The translations under genes and the position numbers were made by a program. This document shows positions 1 to 6,318 of a stretch of DNA of 9,328 bases, piece by piece. The DNA lies in contig JAFAGU010000060.1 in NCBI GenBank assembly GCA_019237595.1, positions 1-9,328 of the forward strand, given 5' to 3'. Under the pieces are notes generated by a model that saw only the letters and a list, made by a program, of their open reading frames with translations, was not told the DNA's origin and ran no database searches. Each line of letters starts with the position of its first letter. Positions within the stretch are counted from its first letter, which is position 1. Origin of the DNA: Betaproteobacteria bacterium. GTDB taxonomy: Bacteria; Pseudomonadota; Gammaproteobacteria; Burkholderiales; SG8-39.

Positions 1-395
1 ACGAGGTGCTCGCGGGGCGCTCGCACTTCGTCGTCGCAGCGAACATCGGCGCAATCCCGTTCCTCAAGGACCCGCGGGTGCGCATGCTAGGCGTCACCGG
101 CGCGCGGCGCTCGCGCTTTCTTCCCGGCCTGCCGGCGATCGGCGAGAGCCTGCCGGGCTACGTCTTCGATTCCTGGATGGGGCTCCTCGGGCCGGCGCAC
201 ATGGCGCCCCCCGTCGTGGCGGAAATCAATTCCGCGATGGCGAAGCTCCTTCAGGACCCGGCGATGCTGGACAAGCTGGCGAAGCAAGGCATCGAGCCGC
301 GCGCGATGGCGCCGCAGGAATTCGCCGCGCTGCTACGCATCGACTACGAGAAGATGGCCCGCGTGGTCAAGGCTTCCGGGGCGCGCATCGACTGA
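1..395 (+). CDS. Bug/TctC-family substrate-binding protein, C-terminal part (5' end outside window)
   Basis: The reading frame is already open at base 3 and ends at TGA 393-395, so only about the last 130 residues are present; family members usually run to about 320-330 residues. The visible part has the typical C-terminal lobe: a strand ending in MLGVTGARRS, then FLPGLPAIGESLPGY, then SWMGLLGPAHMAPPVV, a helix with INSAMAKLLQDP, and a final EFAALLRIDYEKMARVVKASG helix split by charged residues. These match the tripartite tricarboxylate receptor (TctC, PF03401) family. Bug proteins are periplasmic receptors for carboxylates and other small molecules, and many are orphans without adjacent TctA/TctB permeases. 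No permease gene follows here: the next genes are on the other strand. The ligand cannot be inferred. The in-frame GTG at 6-8 is internal and not a start. Confidence 0.9.
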   Translation, partial: EVLAGRSHFVVAANIGAIPFLKDPRVRMLGVTGARRSRFLPGLPAIGESLPGYVFDSWMGLLGPAHMAPPVVAEINSAMAKLLQDPAMLDKLAKQGIEPRAMAPQEFAALLRIDYEKMARVVKASGARID

Positions 396-469
396 GCGGC
401 AGCAACCAAGCCCTACGGGCGGCGCATCAGCCCGATGCCGACGAAGGCGAGCGAGAGCGAGAGGCCGGA

Positions 470-485
470 CGGGCGTCGCCGCCCG
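470..485. terminator. GC-only stem-loop in a convergent gap, possible weak bidirectional terminator
   Basis: CGGGCG (470-475), loop TCGC (476-479), CGCCCG (480-485) form a perfect 6-bp stem. It lies in the 128-bp gap between the convergent ends of the Bug-family gene (395) and the small lipoprotein gene (524), which is where a shared terminator would be expected. There is no T-tract on either side, so it does not satisfy the rules for a canonical intrinsic terminator. Apart from a short open frame discussed in the findings, nothing else was seen in this gap. Confidence 0.3.
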
Positions 486-523
486 CCCGATACCGCACTA
501 GCGCCGGACGACGTGCCCGTCCC

Positions 524-976
524 TTAGCGGCGAACGACGTGTCCGTCGTTGGTGAGCTCGACCCGGTCGCCGACCTGGAAGCTGCGATTGTCCTGGTCGA
601 CCGCCTGCAGGCTTCCGTCGTCCATGCGCACGGTGAGCCGGTAGGCGAGCCGCTCGGGCGAGCTCGAGCCTGCCGAGGCCGTCGCGGGCGTGATGTGCAC
701 GATGGCAACGTTTTCCACCGTGCCCTGGCCGGAGCGGAAGGTATTCGTCGCCGGCACGATCGGCGTCCCGGCCTGCACCGGCCCGGAAGCGATGAGGACC
801 GGTTGTCCTGTCACCACCGCCGGCGTCGCGACCACCGCGGGAGCGGAGCCGGTCATCACGGGCTGGCCGGACGAGCTCACGACGGGCGTGGCGGCGCGGG
901 TGTCGTAGTCGGGGCTCGCGCAGCCGGCCATCACGGCGGCGGCGACGAGGGAGAGCGGAATCGCGAGTCTTTGCAT
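524..976 (-). CDS. Small lipoprotein with SlyB-like C-terminal domain
   Basis: This encodes 150 aa. The ATG at 976 is chosen over an upstream in-frame ATG at 1009 because AGGAGG (complement of 982-987) sits 5 nt before it and because it places a lipoprotein signal correctly: a hydrophobic stretch LAIPLSLVAAAVMAGC with Cys19 as the lipidation site. Residues about 30-70 are rich in Val, Pro, Thr and Ala and contain an imperfect 20-residue repeat (GQPVMTGSAP at 37-46, GQPVLIASGP at 57-66). The last 45 residues (YRLTVRMDDGSLQAV, then FQVGDRVEL and DGHVVRR) resemble the C-terminal beta domain of SlyB/Pcp outer-membrane lipoproteins (RLDNG... VGDRV...). The glycine-zipper segment normally preceding that domain is absent. 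It is probably an envelope lipoprotein of unknown role. It lies 75 nt downstream of the DoxX-family gene on the same strand and may be cotranscribed with it, though it has its own strong ribosome site. Confidence 0.8.
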   Translation of the reverse strand: MQRLAIPLSLVAAAVMAGCASPDYDTRAATPVVSSSGQPVMTGSAPAVVATPAVVTGQPVLIASGPVQAGTPIVPATNTFRSGQGTVENVAIVHITPATASAGSSSPERLAYRLTVRMDDGSLQAVDQDNRSFQVGDRVELTNDGHVVRR

Positions 977-1051
977 GGGAACCTCCTGTGTTGATCCGCC
1001 GGAGGGCAAGCAAGCAACGTTCCGCTCGGACTAGGTGCCGCCCATGGCCGG

Positions 1052-1531
1052 TTAGACGGCGAGCTTCGGAGAGACCGCGCCGAATGCCGCTGGCGCGGCG
1101 GCGAAGCGGGCCTTCCACGCGTCGATCGCGACCGACAAGCTGACGATGGCCCAGAAGACCGGATACTCGTATCCGCCGGTGTTCCAGGTCCAGCCGAAGC
1201 CTTTGACGACCTGCAGGGCGTAGACGGCAATGGCGAGCACCGCAGCGCCGGCCAAGGCCGCGTAGCGTGTGCAGATGCCGAGAACCAGCGCCGCCCCGGC
1301 GAGCGTCTCGGCTGCCGCGGCGAGGTAGACCCACGTGGCCGCCGGCGCAAACCCGGCCTTGGCGAAAAACCCAACGGTCGGGGCGCTGAGCGTCAGCGTG
1401 GCGAGCGAGGTGAATTTCCCGGCCACGTGCGGAAACATGAACGCGCCGCAGATGATGCGCAGGATGTTGGACGTCCGGGTCAGGTCGAAATTTTGCGCCC
1501 GGATGCGGAAGTCGTCGCGGCTGAAGAGCAT
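1052..1531 (-). CDS. DoxX-family integral membrane protein
   Basis: 159 aa. After a polar N-terminus (residues 1-20), four hydrophobic segments follow: about 23-42 (ILRIICGAFMFPHVAGKF), 62-85, 88-110 and 122-140. The first carries the DoxX-family pattern of Arg, Gly, Phe, His35 and Lys39. The later SETLAGAALVLG-like segment (here AAAETLAGAALVLGICTRYA) matches the second conserved block. DoxX proteins are small four-helix inner-membrane proteins. Some members act in sulfur or oxidative-stress contexts, but for most, including this one, the function is unknown. The ATG at 1531 has AAGGAA (complement of 1538-1543) upstream at suitable distance, and translation ends at TAA 1054-1052. It is divergent from the hydrolase gene at 1654, sharing a 122-bp control region, and is followed on its strand by the small lipoprotein gene. 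Confidence 0.85.
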   Translation of the reverse strand: MLFSRDDFRIRAQNFDLTRTSNILRIICGAFMFPHVAGKFTSLATLTLSAPTVGFFAKAGFAPAATWVYLAAAAETLAGAALVLGICTRYAALAGAAVLAIAVYALQVVKGFGWTWNTGGYEYPVFWAIVSLSVAIDAWKARFAAAPAAFGAVSPKLAV

Positions 1532-1588
1532 GGACCATTCCTTTCATTATTGGACGCTCTCATCCTGCGGCCATGGGCGGGGACGCCT

Positions 1589-1625
1589 TTGACTTGAGTC
1601 AACCGGCCGGCTCGGAAAATTCCGA
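1589..1625 (+). promoter_or_regulatory. Cluster of three dyads with TTGACT box: candidate operator/promoter for the hydrolase-transporter operon
   Basis: In the 122-bp gap between divergent genes (1532-1653) three dyads lie end to end. TTGACT-TG-AGTCAA occupies 1589-1602, CCGGCCGG occupies 1603-1610, and TCGGAA-AA-TTCCGA occupies 1612-1625. Their centres are 11 and 12 bp apart, about one helical turn each. TTGACT (1589-1594) is close to a sigma70 -35 box. The best -10 candidate, GAAAAT at 1615-1620, would give a 20-nt spacer, long for an ordinary promoter but typical of promoters activated by MerR-family regulators. A second -10-like TACAAT at 1628-1633 has no good -35 partner. The same dyad read on the other strand also gives TTGACT, but no convincing -10 for the DoxX-family gene was found. 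No regulator gene is in the window. Confidence 0.4.
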
Positions 1626-1653
1626 CCTACAATCCCGCGCGAGGAGGAGATCC

Positions 1654-2703
1654 ATGACACGCCTTGGCTTCGTCGTGCTTGCCGTCTTCTGCGTCGCCGC
1701 AGGGGCAGTTCGAGCCGCCGACTATCCCGCGCCCAGGGAAGGCGACTTCATCGTGCGCGACTTCCGCTTCCATGCCGGCGAGGTGCTTCCCGAGCTGCGG
1801 CTGCACTACACGACTATCGGCGCGCCTTCCGGCGAGCCGGTGCTCGTGCTCCACGGCACGGCGGGCTCGGCGGCAAGCATGCTCACGCCCGAGTTCGCGG
1901 GCGAGCTCTTCGGCGCCGGCCAGCCGCTCGACGCGAGCCGCTACTTCATCATCCTTCCCGACGGCCTGGGCACCGGAAAATCGTCGAAGCCCTCGGACGG
2001 GCTGCGCGCGAAGTTCCCGGCGTACAACTACGACGACATGGTGCGCGCGCAATACCGGCTCGTCACCGAGCACTTCGGCGTGAAGAAGCTGCGCGCCGTC
2101 GTGGGCAACTCCATGGGCGGGATGCAGACCTGGATGTGGGCGACGATGTACCCGGACGCGCTGGCGGCCGCCGTGCCGCTCGCGTGCATGCCGACCGAAG
2201 TGGCGGGACGCAACTGGATGACTCGGCGCATGCTCATCGACCTCATCCGCAACGACCCGGAATTCAACGGCGGGAACTACACCCGGCAGCCGCGCGGGCT
2301 GCAGCTTGCGCTGCTCTATTTCCAGACCGCCATGAACGGGGGAAATCTCGGCCTGCACAAGCTCGCGCCGACGAACGCCAAGGCGGACGAGCTCTGGGCG
2401 GCGCGCATGGCGCAGCCGGTGCGCGCGGATGCGAACGACGTCGCCTATCAGTTCGACGCCTCGCGCGGCTACAACCCGTGGCCGGATCTCGAGCGCATCC
2501 AGGCGGCGGTGCTCGCGATCAACTCGGCCGACGACGAGCGCAACCCGCCGGAATTCGGCGTCATGGAGCAGGCGATGAAGCGCGTGAAGCGCGGCCGCTA
2601 CTTCCTCATTCCGGCGAGCGAGGACACGCGCGGGCACGGCACCACCGGGCAGGCGAAGTGGTGGAAGCGCCACCTCGCCGACCTGCTGCATTCCGGCGGC
2701 TGA
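1654..2703 (+). CDS. Exported alpha/beta hydrolase, MetX (homoserine acetyltransferase)-like
   Basis: 349 aa from ATG 1654, chosen because GAGGAGGAG at 1641-1649 precedes it and because it starts a clean signal peptide (MTRLGFVVLAVFCVAAGAVRA, cleavage likely after Ala21); an in-frame ATG at 1573 lacks both. The mature protein is an alpha/beta hydrolase: LVLHGTAGSA is the oxyanion-side loop, GNSMGG (151-156) is the nucleophile elbow with Ser153, SADDERNPPE (291-300) carries the acid (Asp293 or Asp294), and GHGTTG holds His328. The order and the GxSMGG elbow match the homoserine O-acetyltransferase (MetX) superfamily. Biosynthetic MetX is cytoplasmic, so with a signal peptide this is more likely a periplasmic esterase, amidase or acyltransferase-like hydrolase. 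The stop lies only 34 nt before the binding-protein ATG on the same strand, without an evident terminator, so cotranscription with the transporter is likely. The substrate is unknown. Confidence 0.88.
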   Translation: MTRLGFVVLAVFCVAAGAVRAADYPAPREGDFIVRDFRFHAGEVLPELRLHYTTIGAPSGEPVLVLHGTAGSAASMLTPEFAGELFGAGQPLDASRYFIILPDGLGTGKSSKPSDGLRAKFPAYNYDDMVRAQYRLVTEHFGVKKLRAVVGNSMGGMQTWMWATMYPDALAAAVPLACMPTEVAGRNWMTRRMLIDLIRNDPEFNGGNYTRQPRGLQLALLYFQTAMNGGNLGLHKLAPTNAKADELWAARMAQPVRADANDVAYQFDASRGYNPWPDLERIQAAVLAINSADDERNPPEFGVMEQAMKRVKRGRYFLIPASEDTRGHGTTGQAKWWKRHLADLLHSGG

Positions 2704-2737
2704 CCGGTTAGACTTCGCGCTCGAGGAGGTGGTCCCG

Positions 2738-4027
2738 ATGAGAATTCACCGTCTGGTTACTACCGCGGCGCTGCTCGCGCTCGCGCCGCTCTTTGCTGCT
2801 GCGCAACAGAAGGAAATCAAGATCGGCTTCATCTACGACGTCACCGGGCCGTTCGCCGGCGGCGGATCGGAGCCGGCGCAGATCGGCACCAAGGCGGCGG
2901 TGGACTACATCAACGAGCGCGGCGGCGTCGAGGGCTACAAGATCGTGCCGATCTTCGCCGACGCGCAGTCCAAGGCGGATGTCGCCATCAACGAGGCGAC
3001 GCGCCTCGTCGACCAGGAGAAAGTGGACATCGTCGCGGGCGTGTACTCGAGCGCGCAGTGCGTGCCGCTCGTGCAGCAGACCGACGCGCGCAAGAAGTTC
3101 ACGTGGCTCAACGTCTGCGTGGCCACCGCGGTCTTCAAGGACAAGAAGCTCACCTACGTCTTCCGCCCGACCGTGCACAGCGACCAGTACGGCGCCGCTT
3201 CGTGCGACTACATCCACTACTACTCCAAGTCCAAGTTCGGCGTCGAGCCCGCGAAGCTTCGCGTGGCGATCATCCACGAGGATGGGCCCTACGGCGTGGG
3301 CGTCGCGACCGGCAACGAGGCGCAGTGCAAGAAGCTCGGCCTCGACATCGTGCTGAAGGAAGGCTATTCCGCGACTGCGCCGGACCTCTCGAGCCTCGTG
3401 ACCAAGCTCAAGCGCGCGCGGCCCGACGTCATTTTGCATACGGGCTACAACCCCGACATCACGCTCTTCATGCGCCAGGCGAAGGAGCAGGGCCTCAAGT
3501 TCAAGGCGCTCGTCGGACACGGCGCCGGCCATAGCCAAATGGAGAAGCTGCGCCAGAGCTTCGGCGACGACGTGAACTACTTCCACTCGATCGACCCCGC
3601 CGCGGCTCAGCTCCTCGATCCGAAGACGCTCAAGCCCGCGATGGGGCCGCTGATCCAGGAGCTCATCAAGCGCTACCAGGCAGTCAAGGGCCCGGGCGAG
3701 CTGCCGCCGCACGCCTCGATGGGCTTCAACAACACGTGGATCCTCCTTACGGATGTCCTGCCGCGCGCGATCAAGAAATATGGCGGCATCGACTCCGAAT
3801 CGCTGCGAAAGGCGGCGCTCGATACCGATATTCCGCTCGGCGGGACGATGCAGGGCTACGGCGTCAAGTTCTACGGCCCGGGAACGCCGCTCGCGGGGCA
3901 GAACGAGCGCTCCTTCGTGGTCGTGATGCAGTACGTGAACGGGCAGGCCAAGATCGCCTGGCCGCGCGAGATCCAGACGGTCGATCCGGTGCTGCCCTTC
4001 CCGAAGGGCCACGTGTTCGCCCAATAG
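2738..4027 (+). CDS. ABC transporter substrate-binding protein, LivK/HAAT-like (Peripla_BP_6 type)
   Basis: 429 aa. The ATG at 2738 is preferred to the in-frame GTG at 2729 because GGAGG (2725-2729) lies 8 nt upstream and overlaps that GTG. A signal peptide (MRIHRLVTTAALLALAPLFAAA) should be cut near residue 22, leaving a soluble periplasmic protein; there is no lipobox. The mature start, KEIKIGFIYDVTGPFAGGG, is the standard first strand and ligand loop of type I periplasmic binding proteins for branched-chain amino acids, amides, urea or aromatic acids. Further family blocks are AAVDYINERGGV, VAGVYSSAQCVPLV, RPTVHSDQYG and RARPDVILHTGYNPD. Four cysteines (108, 127, 156, 197) could form periplasmic disulfides. 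At about 405 mature residues it is longer than E. coli LivK (about 345). The sequence does not identify the ligand, and 'branched-chain amino acid' should be read only as a family name. Confidence 0.92.
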   Translation: MRIHRLVTTAALLALAPLFAAAQQKEIKIGFIYDVTGPFAGGGSEPAQIGTKAAVDYINERGGVEGYKIVPIFADAQSKADVAINEATRLVDQEKVDIVAGVYSSAQCVPLVQQTDARKKFTWLNVCVATAVFKDKKLTYVFRPTVHSDQYGAASCDYIHYYSKSKFGVEPAKLRVAIIHEDGPYGVGVATGNEAQCKKLGLDIVLKEGYSATAPDLSSLVTKLKRARPDVILHTGYNPDITLFMRQAKEQGLKFKALVGHGAGHSQMEKLRQSFGDDVNYFHSIDPAAAQLLDPKTLKPAMGPLIQELIKRYQAVKGPGELPPHASMGFNNTWILLTDVLPRAIKKYGGIDSESLRKAALDTDIPLGGTMQGYGVKFYGPGTPLAGQNERSFVVVMQYVNGQAKIAWPREIQTVDPVLPFPKGHVFAQ

Positions 4028-4041
4028 GATCCGCGCGGAGG

Positions 4042-4764
4042 GTGCTCCTCGAGGTCTCACAGCTCACCAAGACCTTCGGCGGCTTCACCGCGGTCAACCG
4101 CGTGAGCTTCGGGGTGGCCGAAGGCGAGATCCTCGGCCTCATCGGTCCCAACGGCTCCGGCAAGAGCACGACGTTCGGGTTGATCGCGGGTGCGCTGGCC
4201 CCGACTGCCGGCTCCATCCGGTTCCGCGCCGAAGAGATCGGCGGCTTGCCTGCCTATCGCGTCGCGCATCGCGGCATCGCCCGCACCTACCAGATCCCGC
4301 GTCCCTTCCGGAAGCTCTCGCTTCTGGAAAACGTGGCGCTCGCCGCCTACTACGGCTCGAACGAGCATCTTTCGCGCGAGAAGGCCTTTGCGCTCGCTGA
4401 AGACTGCCTGAAGCTCGTCAACCTGCACGAGAGCGCGGTGGACCGACTGGGCGCTGCGGGACTGAAGAAGCTCGAGCTCGCACGCGCGCTCGCCACGCAG
4501 CCGAAGCTCCTTCTTGCCGATGAATCGCTCGGCGGCCTCGACCACGCGGAGATGGAGCAGGCGGCCGACATGCTCGCCGACATCCGCGCGAAGCGCGGCA
4601 TCACGATCGTCTGGGTCGAGCACATCATGGGCGTGCTCATGCGCGTGGTCGATCGCTGCGTGGTGCTCGACCACGGCGAGGTGATCGCGCAGGGCGCGCC
4701 CGCCGCGGTCTCGCAGGATCCGAAGGTCGTCGAGGTGTACCTGGGAACCGATGCTTTCGCTTGA
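4042..4764 (+). CDS. livG: LivG-type ABC transporter ATPase
   Basis: 240 aa from GTG 4042, 14 nt after the binding-protein stop. No ATG gives a full-length protein, and this GTG yields the canonical N-terminus (MLLEVSQLTKTFGGF). The GGAGG at 4037-4041 directly abuts the GTG, a poor spacing, so initiation may depend on coupling to the upstream gene. Walker A is GPNGSGKST (35-43), the Q-loop is ARTYQIPRPF (Gln84), Walker B is LLLADE (Asp160-Glu161), and the switch His194 lies in WVEHIM. The signature LSGGQ is strongly altered: residues 136-142 read LGAAGLK, followed by the usual LELARALA. The residue after the catalytic Glu is Ser (DES) rather than Pro. LivG-like ATPases pair with LivF to energise the LivH/LivM channel at the inner membrane. 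The 3' end overlaps livF by 14 nt. Confidence 0.92.
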   Translation: MLLEVSQLTKTFGGFTAVNRVSFGVAEGEILGLIGPNGSGKSTTFGLIAGALAPTAGSIRFRAEEIGGLPAYRVAHRGIARTYQIPRPFRKLSLLENVALAAYYGSNEHLSREKAFALAEDCLKLVNLHESAVDRLGAAGLKKLELARALATQPKLLLADESLGGLDHAEMEQAADMLADIRAKRGITIVWVEHIMGVLMRVVDRCVVLDHGEVIAQGAPAAVSQDPKVVEVYLGTDAFA

Positions 4765-5455
4765 GCGCGTAAGCGCGCGCTACGGCGCCTTCCAGGCGCT
4801 CTTCGACGTGAGCCTCCAGGTGAACGCGGGCGAATCGGTCGCCGTGATCGGCCCCAACGGGGCCGGCAAGACCACGCTCCTCCGCGTGATCTCCAAGCTC
4901 GTCGAGCCGCACGACGGCGAGCTGCGCTTCGAGAGCGAGGACCTGAATCCCGTGCCGGCGCACGAGGTGCTCGCGCGCGGCATCGCGCACGTGCCTGAGA
5001 ATCGCAGGCTCTTCCCGCGCCTGACCGTCGAGGAGAACCTGCGCATGGGCGGCTTCCCGCGGTTCTGCCGCCCGAGGTTCGCCGAGCGGCTCGAAGTCGC
5101 GTACGCGCTCTTCCCGCGCCTGAAGGAGCGCCGGCGCCAGCCCGCCGGGACGCTGTCGGGAGGCGAGCAGCAGATGTGCGCGATCGCGCGCGCGTTGATG
5201 TCGGACCCGAAGCTCCTGCTCCTCGACGAGCCTTCTGCCGGCTTGTCGCCGGTGATGGTGCAGGCGATCTTCGAGCTCGTGCGGCGCATCTGTGCGGAGG
5301 GCTACACCGTGCTCATCGTCGAGCAAAACATCCGCCAGGTGCTGAAGGTCGCCTCGCGCGCCTACCTCCTGGACGCCGGCCGGATCAAGGCGAAGGGGCC
5401 GTCGCAGGAGCTCCTGCAATCCGAAGAAATCCGCAGGACCTACCTCGGGCTGTGA
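4751..5455 (+). CDS. livF: LivF-type ABC transporter ATPase
   Basis: 234 aa, the usual LivF size. Walker A is GPNGAGKTT (34-42), the LivF-type block VPENRRLFPRLTVEENL replaces the more common VPEGR, the signature LSGGEQQM begins at Leu135, and Walker B is LLLLDEPSAGL (Asp159, Glu160). The segment IVEQNIRQVL has Gln in place of the switch His, which is normal for LivF. Unlike its partner LivG it keeps a full LSGGE signature. In the heterodimer each composite ATP site pairs one subunit's Walker A with the other's signature, so the LivG Walker A site faces this intact signature. The ATG at 4751 overlaps the end of livG by 14 nt with only a weak upstream purine stretch, so translation is probably coupled. 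The stop codon overlaps the livH GTG (GTGA, 5452-5455). Confidence 0.95.
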   Translation: MLSLERVSARYGAFQALFDVSLQVNAGESVAVIGPNGAGKTTLLRVISKLVEPHDGELRFESEDLNPVPAHEVLARGIAHVPENRRLFPRLTVEENLRMGGFPRFCRPRFAERLEVAYALFPRLKERRRQPAGTLSGGEQQMCAIARALMSDPKLLLLDEPSAGLSPVMVQAIFELVRRICAEGYTVLIVEQNIRQVLKVASRAYLLDAGRIKAKGPSQELLQSEEIRRTYLGL

Positions 5456-6318
5456 CGGAGCTCCTCGACATCTACCTCCTCGAGGCGGTCCTGAACGGAC
5501 TGCTCCTTGGCGGGCTCTTCGCGCTCCTCTCGCTCGGGCTCAACCTCATCTTCGGCGTGATCGACGTCGTCTGGATCTGCTACGCCGAGCTCATGATGTG
5601 CGGGATGTACGCGGTGTACTACCTGTACGTGCAGTTCCACTGGCCGCTCGCGCTCGCGATGCTCGCCGCCATCGGCATCGTCGCGCTGCTCGGGTTCCTG
5701 CTCCACCAGTTCGTGATCCGGCCAGTGCTCGCCGCGGAACCGATCAACCAGCTCCTCGTCACGGGCGGCGTGCTCTTTTTCCTGCAGGCGGCCGCGACGC
5801 TCGCCTTCGGCATCGACTTCCGCAACCTCGGGCTCGCGCTCCCCGCGCTGCGGGTCGGCGACATGTCGTTCTCCGCGGCGCGGCTCATCGCCTTCGGCGT
5901 AGCGCTCCTCGGCGTGCTCGGCCTCTTCCTCTTCCTGAATCGCACCTACGTGGGAACGGCGATCCGCGCCATCAGCCAGGATCGGGCGGTCATGCCGCTC
6001 ATGGGCGTCAGCGGCCCGCGGATTTTCGCGATCACCTCCGCGCTCGGCGGCGCGCTTGCAGGGCTGGGCGCCTGCCTGCTCGTGCTCCAGTACGACGTGC
6101 ATCCCGCCATCGGCCTCTCGTTCGGGCCGATCGTCTTCCTCATCTGCGTCCTCGGCGGGCTGGGCAACCTGCTCGGCGGCTTCGCGGCGGCATTCGTCTT
6201 CGCCCAGTTCATCTCCATCGGCGGCTACTTCTTCGCCATCGAGTGGGGCTACGTGATCGCCTTCGCCTTCTTCATCGCCGCGATGTTCTGGCGCCCGCGG
6301 GGATTGTTCTCGCGATGA
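5452..6318 (+). CDS. livH: LivH-type branched-chain/HAAT ABC permease
   Basis: 288 aa from GTG 5452, which overlaps the livF stop as GTGA. The frame is open far upstream, but this start gives the standard N-terminus (a short polar start, then LEAVLNGLLLGGLFALLSLG). About eight hydrophobic segments follow. The cytoplasmic coupling loop is recognisable as GTAIRAISQDRAVMPLMGV (168-186), matching the GRAxRAxxQxxxxAxxxGI pattern through which the ATPases contact LivH-type permeases. ITSALGGALAGLGACLL and VLGGLGNLLGG are further family blocks. The highly conserved early motif usually read as NFAHGE is here WICYAE (41-46), with only the Glu kept (see findings). With LivM it forms the inner-membrane channel for the ligand delivered by the binding protein. 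The stop overlaps livM as ATGA. Confidence 0.93.
   Translation: MTELLDIYLLEAVLNGLLLGGLFALLSLGLNLIFGVIDVVWICYAELMMCGMYAVYYLYVQFHWPLALAMLAAIGIVALLGFLLHQFVIRPVLAAEPINQLLVTGGVLFFLQAAATLAFGIDFRNLGLALPALRVGDMSFSAARLIAFGVALLGVLGLFLFLNRTYVGTAIRAISQDRAVMPLMGVSGPRIFAITSALGGALAGLGACLLVLQYDVHPAIGLSFGPIVFLICVLGGLGNLLGGFAAAFVFAQFISIGGYFFAIEWGYVIAFAFFIAAMFWRPRGLFSR

Noticed and set aside
1042..1050. CCATGG-centred near-palindrome between the DoxX and lipoprotein genes
   Set aside because: Only the 6-bp core is symmetric; the flanks do not pair, so it is not a credible operator or terminator.
498..1547. 349-codon minus-strand frame spanning both the DoxX and lipoprotein genes
   Set aside because: It runs out of frame through two recognisable genes, each with its own ribosome site, and is a low-complexity Arg/Gly product.
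1627..2691. 354-codon minus-strand frame opposite the alpha/beta hydrolase
   Set aside because: It is an antisense shadow of a protein with an intact catalytic motif set and signal peptide; the shadow has no recognisable domain.
2708..4060. 450-codon open frame on the minus strand opposite the binding-protein gene
   Set aside because: It is antisense to a clear family member, rich in Arg, His, Asp and Val as expected for complementary GC-rich codons, and has no family motif.
5176..5451. Upstream extension of the livH frame inside livF
   Set aside because: It overlaps the conserved livF 3' half and is Arg-rich; the GTGA overlap at 5452 gives the normal LivH N-terminus.
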